Assembly: GCA_038106885.1 (NCBI GenBank)
Contig: JAYNFX010000054.1
Location: 1-6,394, forward strand
From: UBA3537 sp038106885
GTDB taxonomy: Bacteria > Bacteroidota > Bacteroidia > Flavobacteriales > Flavobacteriaceae
Direction of reading: 5' to 3'
DNA length: 6,394 nucleotides
The notes under the pieces were generated by a model, which worked only from the letters and a program-made list of their open reading frames with translations, was not told where the DNA came from and did no database searches. Positions 1 through 6,257 of the stretch are shown here, in pieces. A program made the translations under genes and the position numbers. How positions within the stretch are numbered: the first letter of the stretch is position 1; every line of letters begins with the position of its first letter.

Positions 1-1484
1 ATAATAGAAGTATTGTTTTGTAATCTTAATGAATCAAGATTACCGCTTTGGTAAAGATTTTGTGAATAAGATCTTTTTATGTTTTCATAGGATAAATCTA
101 ACCTGGAATTATTAAAATCATAGCCTAATCCAAAAGAATAACCACTCAGATCTCCATATAGGGTTTTATTTTTATAAGGACTTTCTTGAGTTTTAAATCC
201 AGCTCTATAGCTAATATTCCTATTTCGAAACTCAGTACCAAGTCTGTATGTGTTTGAGGTAGTAAATGTGTTGTTTATTGAATCATTAAGTAAAATATCC
301 AATTGATTATTACCTGTATCAAAAGATGTATTAGCATAATTTTTACTTTCAAAATTAAAACTTATTATTGCAACTTTACCAAGTATATACGCGAAACTTC
401 CCATGATATTGCCTGGAGTTTTTAAACTATAATCAGGGAAAATATTGACAATTGATGGATTTACAATGTAGTTAGTATCATCAATTATACTTGTAGTTGC
501 TAAATACTGAGTTGTTTCTTCTCTTAGGGTAAGCCATGTTGGGCTTTTATAACTGAAGCCAAATCTAAAATTTTTAGACAACTTAAATAAACCTCCAAAT
601 TGCATTGAAAATCCTTCTCCATTAGTGTATAATTGGTTTTGAAAATTCACCAAATTAATTGAGGACCCATCATTATTATTTTCTTCTAAAAGATATGTGC
701 TTTTTTCAAACTCGATAAAATGAGAATTTAAATTCAAGCCAAAACTTATATTGTCATTGTATTGAAAGGCTATATTTGCTGACAATTTACCATTATTGCC
801 ATTAGTTTGATAATCATATTGTTGATAGAAATTACCAGGGGCAATATTTGATAAATAAACTGTATTCACGTCATTTTCTTCAACAGGATCCAGTATGTAA
901 CTATTATACCCTAAAAATGCTTGTTGGTTTTGGTATCCAAATGTAGATCCTATAGCAGAGTAAGCTTGACTAATTGATTCGCCTTCAAAGGCACTTATAT
1001 TAACAAGTTCTAATCCATTGGCATTTTCCAAAAAATAACTCGAAATAGATTTATTTGTAATTCCTGCGATTGAAAATTCACTATCATAGTTATCAAGTCT
1101 TTCATAAAAAACACTAACTACAAACTTATTCCAAGGGGAGTTACTATAATTATTTTTAAAAACGAATGCAGCTCCAATCTGATTTAAATCAAGATTTGTT
1201 AACGAATTTGTATTTTTTGAATTTGCATATGTTACATCAAATGAGCTATTGTTTGTTCCTGCTGTTAAAGTTCCTTGACTTGAATTAAATATAGTAGAAC
1301 CAGCAGGATTTATACTAACAGCTGATAAATCTCCACCAAGAGCACCAAAAGCCCCAGACATTGATTTAAATCTAGCTGTTCCTAATGTTTCTCCACTGGA
1401 AAACAACAATGCGGAATTTAAATCTTGTGCATGAAAATTGTTTAAACTAAAACAAATTAGTGTAATAATTAGATTTTTTTTCAT
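1..1484 (-). CDS. FadL/OmpP1/TodX-type outer-membrane beta-barrel protein, 3' end cut off by the window edge
   Basis: The reading frame is open without a stop from the ATG at 1484 to the left edge: 494 complete codons, with only the C-terminal end missing. Residues 1-19 form a classic signal peptide (MKKN, a hydrophobic stretch, then FHA before QD), with likely cleavage after Ala19. The mature start (ALLFSSGETLGTARFKSMSG, then AFGALGGDLSAVSINPAG) carries the NPAG motif at 59-62 that is usual near the N terminus of the FadL/TodX hydrophobic-substrate transporters. The rest alternates polar and aromatic residues, as expected of beta strands. Family members import long-chain fatty acids or aromatics across the outer membrane; flavobacterial homologues are often labelled hemin receptor or transporter, and the substrate here is unknown. 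The family is usually close to 500 residues in these bacteria, so only a few residues should be missing. The start lies 30 nt after the upstream lipoprotein stop, with no promoter visible between them, which suggests one operon. Confidence 0.88.
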   Translation of the reverse strand, partial: MKKNLIITLICFSLNNFHAQDLNSALLFSSGETLGTARFKSMSGAFGALGGDLSAVSINPAGSTIFNSSQGTLTAGTNNSSFDVTYANSKNTNSLTNLDLNQIGAAFVFKNNYSNSPWNKFVVSVFYERLDNYDSEFSIAGITNKSISSYFLENANGLELVNISAFEGESISQAYSAIGSTFGYQNQQAFLGYNSYILDPVEENDVNTVYLSNIAPGNFYQQYDYQTNGNNGKLSANIAFQYNDNISFGLNLNSHFIEFEKSTYLLEENNNDGSSINLVNFQNQLYTNGEGFSMQFGGLFKLSKNFRFGFSYKSPTWLTLREETTQYLATTSIIDDTNYIVNPSIVNIFPDYSLKTPGNIMGSFAYILGKVAIISFNFESKNYANTSFDTGNNQLDILLNDSINNTFTTSNTYRLGTEFRNRNISYRAGFKTQESPYKNKTLYGDLSGYSFGLGYDFNNSRLDLSYENIKRSYSQNLYQSGNLDSLRLQNNTSI

Positions 1485-1514
1485 TTTGATAATGATTAAT
1501 ATAGAATGTTATCT

Positions 1515-2528
1515 CTAGCGGCGATTAGATGATCCTCCACCTCTGGATCTTGATGATTTTGAACTAGATCTTCCACTAGATCTAGACATGTTCGATCTCG
1601 AATATGTTGAATTTCTCATTGATCCTGAATTTCTATTAGGTGATTCACTAGGCCAACTGTAATTGTTAGATCTTTGCGAATTACTCTTTCTGTTATAATC
1701 AATCTTTCGTGATGAATTATTATTTTTTCTGTTGTAATCTCTTTTTTGGACAGAACTTTTATTGGTTCTAACTCCTTTATTATCCTTAAAAGAATTATTT
1801 ACCTGTGTTGTTTTATAAGTTCTTGCAGAAGTTTTTGTATTACTTGTTCTGAATTTAGTAACTGTACCCATAGCACTGCGGCTTGAAATACTTGCGCTTC
1901 TATATCCAGAGTTAAGGTACGATTGATTTCTGTAGCCATTAATTAATGCATATGAAGGACCTCTGTTTGGACCAAAATAGCTATAGCCACCAGTGTGAAC
2001 AAACCACGCATTAGAAAAATATGGATCATAGAAGCCATAAATTGGATATCCCCAATTGTTCCATCTCCAGTTNNNNNNNNNNNNNNNNNNNNNNNNNNNN
2101 NNNNNNNNNNNNNNNNNNNNNNNNNNNNNNNNNNNNNNNNNNNNNNNNNNNNNNNNNNNNNNNNNNNNNNNNGTGCGAATATTTATGATAATATTGGAAT
2201 CAACATTTTGGCCCCAGCCCGCATAAGAACTTTCTTCGGAACTATTTTGTGAATTATAATTATTCTTTTCAGAGATTGTACTAGTAAGGTCTTCACCTTG
2301 ATTTAATTCAATTGCTTTCCCTTTAAAGTAATCTTTATAATAGCTGTTGTTTATTTGATCTGGACTTGAGTCATAAGTATAACTATTATCTCTATCTAAG
2401 GAACTGTCATAAATTCCATCATCATACATTCCAACATATTGGTAGGATCCACATGAGGACAAAATGCAAAATAGTAATGCAGCGATTTTAAAATTGATAA
2501 TTTTATTAGATAGAGTAATAATTGTCAT
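1515..2528 (-). CDS. Lipoprotein of unknown function with aromatic-rich middle and Arg/Ser-rich tail, interrupted by an assembly gap
   Basis: The N terminus has a hydrophobic stretch ending in a lipobox, ILSSC, so signal peptidase II should cleave before Cys26 and lipidate it. Residues 27-118 are rich in Tyr, Ser, Asn and acidic residues (MYDDGIYDSSLDRDNSY). About 34 codons' worth of Ns follow. Residues 153-190 are rich in Trp, Tyr, Asn and Gly (NWRWNNWGYPIYGFYDPY), and from about 200 the protein becomes strongly basic, with two DYNRK repeats (264-268, 277-281) and a Ser/Arg/Gly tail from 296 to 337. The true length is unknown because the 100-N run is a conventional gap size; both flanks being open in the same frame may be chance. 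I recall similar lipoproteins beside proS in other flavobacteria, but no function is established to my knowledge. The location is the cell envelope. No acidic export signal follows Cys26 directly (CGSYQY), so surface exposure is not indicated. It is divergent from proS and probably co-transcribed with the downstream porin. Confidence 0.75.
   Translation of the reverse strand: MTIITLSNKIINFKIAALLFCILSSCGSYQYVGMYDDGIYDSSLDRDNSYTYDSSPDQINNSYYKDYFKGKAIELNQGEDLTSTISEKNNYNSQNSSEESSYAGWGQNVDSNIIINIRXXXXXXXXXXXXXXXXXXXXXXXXXXXXXXXXXXNWRWNNWGYPIYGFYDPYFSNAWFVHTGGYSYFGPNRGPSYALINGYRNQSYLNSGYRSASISSRSAMGTVTKFRTSNTKTSARTYKTTQVNNSFKDNKGVRTNKSSVQKRDYNRKNNNSSRKIDYNRKSNSQRSNNYSWPSESPNRNSGSMRNSTYSRSNMSRSSGRSSSKSSRSRGGGSSNRR
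2073..2172. other. Assembly gap of 100 Ns
   Basis: Exactly 100 consecutive Ns lie inside the lipoprotein gene. A length of 100 is the usual placeholder for a scaffold gap of unknown size, so neither the distance nor the reading frame across it can be trusted. The coding sequence on the lipoprotein's C-terminal side begins with Trp/Asn-rich codons, suggesting that low-complexity aromatic repeats broke the assembly. Confidence 0.98.
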
Positions 2529-2544
2529 ATATGATTAAATTAAA

Positions 2545-2575
2545 TTGTTGATCACTTTTAAAATACTTAGTTTTG
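2545..2575 (+). promoter_or_regulatory. Bacteroidota-type promoter of proS
   Basis: A perfect -7 box of the form TAnnTTTG (TAGTTTTG, 2568-2575) is preceded by two overlapping candidates for the -33 TTG, at 2545-2547 (20-nt spacer) and 2548-2550 (17-nt spacer). This matches the promoter pattern known for the primary sigma factor of Bacteroidota. Transcription should start near 2581, giving a leader of about 45 nt before the proS ATG at 2626. The assignment rests on motif and position only. Confidence 0.65.
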
Positions 2576-2625
2576 TATCAAACCGTATTTATATTTCAAC
2601 AATAGTTGTGCCAAATTACAACAAT

Positions 2626-4104
2626 ATGTCTAAAAACCTTACAAAACGTGAAGTAGATTATTCCAAGTGGTATAATGAGCTCGTAGTAAAAGCTGATTTA
2701 GCAGAAAACTCTGCTGTTAGAGGATGTATGGTTATTAAGCCTTATGGTTATGCTATATGGGAAAAAATGCAAGCCGAACTAGATAAAATGTTTAAAGAGA
2801 CTGGACATCAAAACGCTTACTTTCCTCTATTTGTACCTAAAGGTCTTTTTGAGACTGAAGAAAAGAATGCCGAAGGTTTTGCTAAGGAATGTGCTGTTGT
2901 TACTCACTACAGACTTGAAAACGATCCTGAAAATCCTGGTAAACTACGTGTTGATCCCAAAGCAAAACTTGAAGAAGAGCTTGTTGTTAGGCCTACCAGC
3001 GAGGCTGTGATTTGGAATACTTATAAAAATTGGATTCAATCCTACAGAGATCTACCAATATTAATAAACCAATGGGCGAATGTTGTTAGGTGGGAAATGC
3101 GTACACGTTTGTTTTTAAGAACAGCAGAGTTTTTATGGCAAGAAGGTCACACAGCCCATAGCACCAAACAAGAGGCATTAGACGAAACTATTCAAATGAA
3201 TAGAGTATATGCAGATTTTGTTGAAAATTTCATGGCAATTCCTGTTATACAAGGATTAAAAACCGAAAGTGAACGCTTTGCTGGCGCAGAAGAAACTTAT
3301 TGTATTGAAGCTTTAATGCAAGACGGTAAGGCGCTTCAAGCTGGTACTTCACATTTCTTGGGACAGAATTTTGCTAAAGCGTTTGATGTGAAATTTGCAA
3401 ATAATGAAGGAGGCCAGGAGTATGTTTGGGCAACTTCTTGGGGAGTTTCAACAAGATTAATGGGGGCTTTAATAATGACACATAGTGATGATCAAGGATT
3501 GGTGCTACCTCCAAACCTTGCCCCGAATCAGGTTGTAATTGTACCTATTTACAAAAATGAAGATCAATTTGATGAAATTTATAAATTATCAAATAAAATA
3601 ATGACCTCACTTAGAAGTAATGGGGTTTCAGTAAAGTTTGATGGCCGTAAGACTCATCGACCAGGCGCTAAATTTGCTCAGCATGAGCTTCAAGGAGTTC
3701 CTTTGAGAATTGCAATAGGTCCTAAAGACTTAGAAAATGGTACAGTCGAAGTAGCAAGACGAGATAATCTGACTAAGACTGTGATGAATATTTCTGATTT
3801 AGAAATTAATATTGTAAAACTCCTTGAAACTATACAGAATGATATTTACAATAAAGCATTAGATTTCAGGGATAATCATATTACCAAGGTTGATGATTTT
3901 AAATCATTTAAAAAAGTAATAGAAGAAAAAGGGGGGTTTGTTTCGGCACATTGGGATGGAAAACCTGAAACAGAACAAAAAATAAAAGAGCTTACTAAAG
4001 CAACTATTCGATGTGTCCCAATTGATGTCGTTAAAGAAAAAGGATACTGTGTTTACTCAGGATCTCCATCCAATAATAGAGTTCTTTTCGCTAAGGCATA
4101 TTGA
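2626..4104 (+). CDS. proS: Prolyl-tRNA synthetase, archaeal/eukaryotic-like type 3 (class II)
   Basis: This cytoplasmic enzyme charges tRNA-Pro with proline using ATP. The 492 residues show the class II catalytic core: the TSE loop RPTSEAV (122-128), motif 2 around RWEMRTRLFLRTAEFLWQEG (155-174) and motif 3 around GVSTRLMGAL (273-282). The anticodon-binding domain follows (about 301-400, with VVIVPIYKNEDQFDEI), then a C-terminal domain ending in FAKAY, the typical Tyr end of this type. There is no insertion (INS) editing domain between motifs 2 and 3, as expected for type 3. I chose the ATG at 2626 (MSKNLTKREVDYSKWY) because it gives the usual family N terminus; a longer TTG start at 2545 would add 27 non-conserved residues and would lie inside the promoter. 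The C-terminal zinc site looks degenerate: HWDG (442-445) and CVYSG (475-479) stand where zinc-binding relatives have Cys. The gene stands alone on its strand, with no clear intrinsic terminator after it. Confidence 0.97.
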   Translation: MSKNLTKREVDYSKWYNELVVKADLAENSAVRGCMVIKPYGYAIWEKMQAELDKMFKETGHQNAYFPLFVPKGLFETEEKNAEGFAKECAVVTHYRLENDPENPGKLRVDPKAKLEEELVVRPTSEAVIWNTYKNWIQSYRDLPILINQWANVVRWEMRTRLFLRTAEFLWQEGHTAHSTKQEALDETIQMNRVYADFVENFMAIPVIQGLKTESERFAGAEETYCIEALMQDGKALQAGTSHFLGQNFAKAFDVKFANNEGGQEYVWATSWGVSTRLMGALIMTHSDDQGLVLPPNLAPNQVVIVPIYKNEDQFDEIYKLSNKIMTSLRSNGVSVKFDGRKTHRPGAKFAQHELQGVPLRIAIGPKDLENGTVEVARRDNLTKTVMNISDLEINIVKLLETIQNDIYNKALDFRDNHITKVDDFKSFKKVIEEKGGFVSAHWDGKPETEQKIKELTKATIRCVPIDVVKEKGYCVYSGSPSNNRVLFAKAY

Positions 4105-4127
4105 TTTTCAAGTTAAATATCCAAAAA

Positions 4128-4143
4128 AACAATACCGATTGTT
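4128..4143. repeat. Perfect inverted repeat overlapping the tRNA-Glu promoter
   Basis: AACAAT-ACCG-ATTGTT is a perfect 6-bp dyad with a 4-nt centre. It lies 24 nt after the proS stop, and its right arm covers part of the -33 TTG (4142-4144) of the next promoter. It is AT-rich and has no U-tract after it, so it is a poor terminator; it could be an operator or a weak mRNA 3'-end hairpin. Either role is a guess. Confidence 0.4.
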
Positions 4144-4171
4144 GTAGCATTTAAAAATAGTTGTATTTTTG
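4142..4171 (+). promoter_or_regulatory. Bacteroidota-type promoter of tRNA-Glu and rpsT
   Basis: A -33 TTG (4142-4144), a 19-nt spacer and a perfect TAnnTTTG box (TATTTTTG, 4164-4171) form the best promoter in the window. The start of transcription should fall near 4177, about 50 nt before the mature tRNA. No second promoter is seen before rpsT, so this one probably serves both genes. Confidence 0.75.
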
Positions 4172-4195
4172 CAACCGCAATAATTATATTGTAGC

Positions 4196-4221
4196 TGTTT
4201 TGTTTAATAAGATTCAAAACA
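4196..4221 (+). other. Hairpin in the precursor-tRNA leader
   Basis: TGTTTTG (4196-4202) and CAAAACA (4215-4221) are perfect 7-bp complements around a 12-nt loop. The 3' arm ends 4 nt before the mature tRNA 5' end, so in the transcript this hairpin would sit just upstream of the RNase P cleavage point. The pairing is seen directly; any effect on processing is inference. Confidence 0.4.
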
Positions 4222-4225
4222 AAAT

Positions 4226-4297
4226 GGCCCGTTCGTCTATCGGCTAGGACGCCAGGTTTTCATCCTGGTAAGAGGGGTTCGATTCCCCTACGGGCTA
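4226..4297 (+). tRNA. trnE: tRNA-Glu (anticodon UUC)
   Basis: The full cloverleaf folds by hand. The acceptor stem pairs GGCCCGT (4226-4232) with ACGGGCT (4290-4296), including one G-U pair, and the discriminator is A4297. The D stem pairs 4235-4238 with 4247-4250. The anticodon stem CCAGG/CCTGG (4252-4256 with 4264-4268) closes the loop TTTTCAT, with anticodon TTC at 4259-4261. The T stem AGGGG/CCCCT carries the loop TTCGATT. The variable loop has 4 nt. CCA is not encoded and must be added after transcription. It delivers glutamate at GAA and GAG codons. rpsT starts 22 nt after its 3' end, with no terminator between, so the pair is probably one transcript separated by tRNA 3' processing. Confidence 0.97.
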
Positions 4298-4318
4298 CTA
4301 AATTAACAAAAAGAAATT

Positions 4319-4570
4319 ATGGCAAATCATAAGTCAGCATTAAAAAGAATTAGAAGTAATAACGCTAAACGTATACTGAATAAATATCAGCATAAAACTA
4401 CCAGAAATGCTATCAAGAGTTTACGTGAACTTACAAGTAAGAAAAAAGCAGAAAAAGCATTTTCTTCTGTTGCTTCAATGATTGATAAGTTAGCTAAGCG
4501 GAATATTATTCATAATAATAAAGCAGCAAATCTCAAATCAAAATTGATGAAGCATATTGCTAACTTATAA
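4319..4570 (+). CDS. rpsT: Small ribosomal subunit protein bS20
   Basis: This 83-residue, highly basic protein begins MANHKSALKRIRSNNAKR and continues through conserved helical segments (KTTRNAIKSLRE, KKAEKAFSSVASMIDKLAKR) to HNNKAANLKSKLMKHIANL, the standard bS20 pattern. It is close to the usual family length of 84-88. The protein binds 16S rRNA and helps assemble the 30S subunit. The ATG at 4319 gives the conserved MANHKSA start; the A-rich leader (AACAAAAAGAAATT) has no Shine-Dalgarno sequence, as is normal in Bacteroidota. It lies just downstream of tRNA-Glu, probably in the same transcript, and is closed by a strong intrinsic terminator shared with rho. Confidence 0.97.
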   Translation: MANHKSALKRIRSNNAKRILNKYQHKTTRNAIKSLRELTSKKKAEKAFSSVASMIDKLAKRNIIHNNKAANLKSKLMKHIANL

Positions 4571-4580
4571 AGCATTTTAC

Positions 4581-4615
4581 AAAAAAAAGCCTCTCTATTT
4601 AGAGAGGCTTTTTTT
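4581..4615. terminator. Bidirectional intrinsic terminator between rpsT and rho
   Basis: AGCCTCTCT (4588-4596) and AGAGAGGCT (4601-4609) form a perfect 9-bp stem with the 4-nt loop ATTT. The A run at 4581-4587 and the T run at 4610-4615 flank it, so a GC-rich hairpin followed by a U-tract is produced on both strands. It lies 10 nt after the rpsT stop and 7 nt after the rho stop, so it should end both convergent transcripts. Confidence 0.93.
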
Positions 4616-4622
4616 ACTTAAA

Positions 4623-6128
4623 TTATCCGTTCATTGAAATCAGAAATTCTTCATTATTTCTAGTTTGCTTAAACCTGTCATTTATGAATTCCATAGCTTC
4701 AACAGGATTCATGTCTGCAAGATATTTTCTCATAACCCACATCCTCTGAATAGTTTTTTCGTCAAGTAAAAGGTCATCCCTTCTAGTACTTGATGATGTA
4801 AGATCAATTGCGGGAAATATACGACGATTAGATATTTTTCTATCCAACTGTAGTTCCATATTACCAGTTCCTTTAAACTCTTCAAAAATAACTTCATCCA
4901 TTTTAGAGCCTGTCTCGGTAAGGGCTGTTGCAATTATAGAAAGTGAACCTCCGTTCTCAATATTCCTAGCAGCTCCAAAGAATCTTTTTGGTTTATGTAA
5001 AGCATTTGCATCAACACCACCACTTAAAATTTTCCCAGAGGCGGGTTGAACTGTATTGTAGGCGCGTGCTAATCTTGTTATTGAATCTAAAAGAATAACA
5101 ACATCATAACCACATTCTACCAAACGTTTAGCTTTTTCCAAAACAATATTTGCAATTTTAACATGCTCGTGTGCTTCTTTATCAAAAGTAGATGCAATTA
5201 CTTCACCTCGAACATTTCTTTGCATATCAGTAACTTCTTCAGGTCTTTCATCAATAAGTAAGATCATCTGGTATACTTCAGGGTGGTTTGCGGCAATTGC
5301 ATTTGCAACATCCTTAAGTAACATTGTTTTACCAGTTTTAGGTTGAGACACAATCATACCTCGTTGCCCTTTACCTATTGGTGAAAATAAATCCATAATA
5401 CGGGTTGATATAGTATTTTGTTTTTCAGCAATGTTAAATTTTTCTTTAGGAAATAAAGGAGTTAAATGTTCAAAAGCTACTCTGTCTCTTACTACTTTTG
5501 GATCAAGGCCGTTAATTTTACTAACCTTAATTAAAGGGAAATATTTTTCACCCTCTTTTGGTGGTCTAACATGACCCAGAACAGTATCGCCATTTTTTAA
5601 GCCAAATAAACGAATTTGAGATTGCGAAACATAAATATCATCTGGAGAAGAAAGGTAGTTATAATCAGAAGATCTCAAAAACCCATATCCATCAGACATT
5701 ACATCCAAGACTCCTTCACTCTCAATTATTGCATCAAATTCAAAGTCAGGTTCTTTATATCTGTTCCTGTTATCTTTGTTTCCGTTGTGTTCTTTCTTGT
5801 GATGGTTATTTTTGTTTTTGTGATGATTATTTCTGTTGTTAGTATTTTGTTTTTGACGGATTTCTCTTCCAGAATTTTTATCGTCTTTGGTGTTTTCAGG
5901 TTTTTGATTAGCTTTTGTATTATTTTTTTGATCAGTTCTAGATTCTTCTTTAGGCTGATTTTTTTGTTCTTGTGGCTTTTTTTCAACAGGACTCGCAGCC
6001 TGTACATCTAAAATTTGATATATTAAGTCTAATTTTTTTAAACTTCTATATCTGGAGATTTTTAATTCTTTTGCAATTTCTTGTAATTCAGATAATTTTT
6101 TTTCTTTTAGTTGTGTAATTTCAAACAT
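4623..6128 (-). CDS. rho: Transcription termination factor Rho with a long disordered insert
   Basis: Rho is a hexameric RNA-dependent ATPase that releases RNA from RNA polymerase. Residues 1-42 form the N-terminal helical domain. Residues 49-126 are a low-complexity, basic Asn/Lys/His/Gln linker. The cold-shock-like RNA-binding domain (about 130-207) contains DGYGFLRS (146-153) and DDIYVSQSQIR. In the ATPase core, Walker A is SQPKTGKT (261-268), the catalytic-Glu segment is DERPEEVTDMQR (Glu294), Walker B is VVILLD (343-348), the Q-loop region is QPASGKILSGGVD (361-373), the R-loop region lies around TGSKMDE (Lys409), and Arg436 and Arg449 match the essential arginines Arg353 and Arg366 of E. 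coli Rho. All key residues are intact. The 501 residues exceed the 419 of E. coli Rho almost entirely because of the linker. The gene is convergent with rpsT and divergent from the DUF4293 gene. No clear promoter is seen, but the 211-nt region upstream holds several dyads. Confidence 0.97.
   Translation of the reverse strand: MFEITQLKEKKLSELQEIAKELKISRYRSLKKLDLIYQILDVQAASPVEKKPQEQKNQPKEESRTDQKNNTKANQKPENTKDDKNSGREIRQKQNTNNRNNHHKNKNNHHKKEHNGNKDNRNRYKEPDFEFDAIIESEGVLDVMSDGYGFLRSSDYNYLSSPDDIYVSQSQIRLFGLKNGDTVLGHVRPPKEGEKYFPLIKVSKINGLDPKVVRDRVAFEHLTPLFPKEKFNIAEKQNTISTRIMDLFSPIGKGQRGMIVSQPKTGKTMLLKDVANAIAANHPEVYQMILLIDERPEEVTDMQRNVRGEVIASTFDKEAHEHVKIANIVLEKAKRLVECGYDVVILLDSITRLARAYNTVQPASGKILSGGVDANALHKPKRFFGAARNIENGGSLSIIATALTETGSKMDEVIFEEFKGTGNMELQLDRKISNRRIFPAIDLTSSSTRRDDLLLDEKTIQRMWVMRKYLADMNPVEAMEFINDRFKQTRNNEEFLISMNG
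5797..5832 (-). repeat. Short 21-nt-period tandem duplication inside the rho linker
   Basis: On the plus strand TTGTGATGGTTATTT (5797-5811) recurs as TTGTGATGATTATTT (5818-5832), with one mismatch and a period of 21 nt. In the protein this gives the repeated NNHHK units within residues 100-111. It looks like an in-frame slippage duplication in a disordered region. Confidence 0.7.
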
Positions 6129-6158
6129 TTTTGATATTATTTTTTATAAAAATTGTTC

Positions 6159-6176
6159 TTACTGTTATTTCAGTAA
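6159..6176 (-). promoter_or_regulatory. Hairpin in the rho leader, proximal
   Basis: TTACTG and CAGTAA form a perfect 6-bp stem with a 6-nt loop. It lies 30 nt upstream of the rho ATG. It is present in the mRNA leader if transcription begins further upstream. Function unknown. Confidence 0.4.
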
Positions 6177-6232
6177 ATTTATTGAAGATTTGTTGTGAAT
6201 GAAGATTGTATAAAGTATAATGAAAAATATAG

Positions 6233-6251
6233 AAAGAGAAGATATCTCTTT
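6233..6251. promoter_or_regulatory. Inverted repeat in the rho/DUF4293 intergenic region
   Basis: AAAGAGA (6233-6239) and TCTCTTT (6245-6251) are perfect 7-bp arms around the 5-nt centre AGATA. The site could be an operator for either divergent gene or a hairpin in the rho leader. It is not followed by a U-tract in either direction. Confidence 0.4.
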
Positions 6252-6257
6252 GATAAC

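Noticed and set aside
1560..1590. Repeated ACTAGATCT (1563-1571 and 1575-1583) as a possible attachment site or repeat element
   Set aside because: The 12-nt period matches Arg/Ser codon repetition in the lipoprotein tail; it is a coding repeat, not an element.
1995..2252. Open frame on the plus strand spanning the Ns
   Set aside because: About 40 percent of it is unknown bases, and it is antisense to the lipoprotein gene.
2579..2587. TACGGTTTG on the minus strand as a -7 box for the lipoprotein operon
   Set aside because: The spacing between TA and TTTG is 3 nt rather than 2, and no TTG stands at the -33 distance. The operon probably has a promoter here, but I cannot identify it.
4730..4933. 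Open frame of 67 codons on the minus strand
   Set aside because: It lies inside the conserved Rho ATPase core in another frame and has no features of its own.
5726..6007. Open frame of 93 codons on the minus strand rich in Lys/Ile/Thr
   Set aside because: It is the shifted frame of the rho linker; the low-complexity composition explains the lack of stops.
5616..6011. Open frame of 131 codons on the plus strand, very rich in Ile/Phe/Val and resembling a membrane protein
   Set aside because: It is antisense to the AT-rich low-complexity linker of rho; Lys/Asn codons read backwards give Phe/Ile/Val. No family resemblance or start signal is seen.
6141..6152. Palindrome TTTTTATAAAAA before rho
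   Set aside because: Pure AT palindromes of this length are expected by chance in such AT-rich intergenic DNA.
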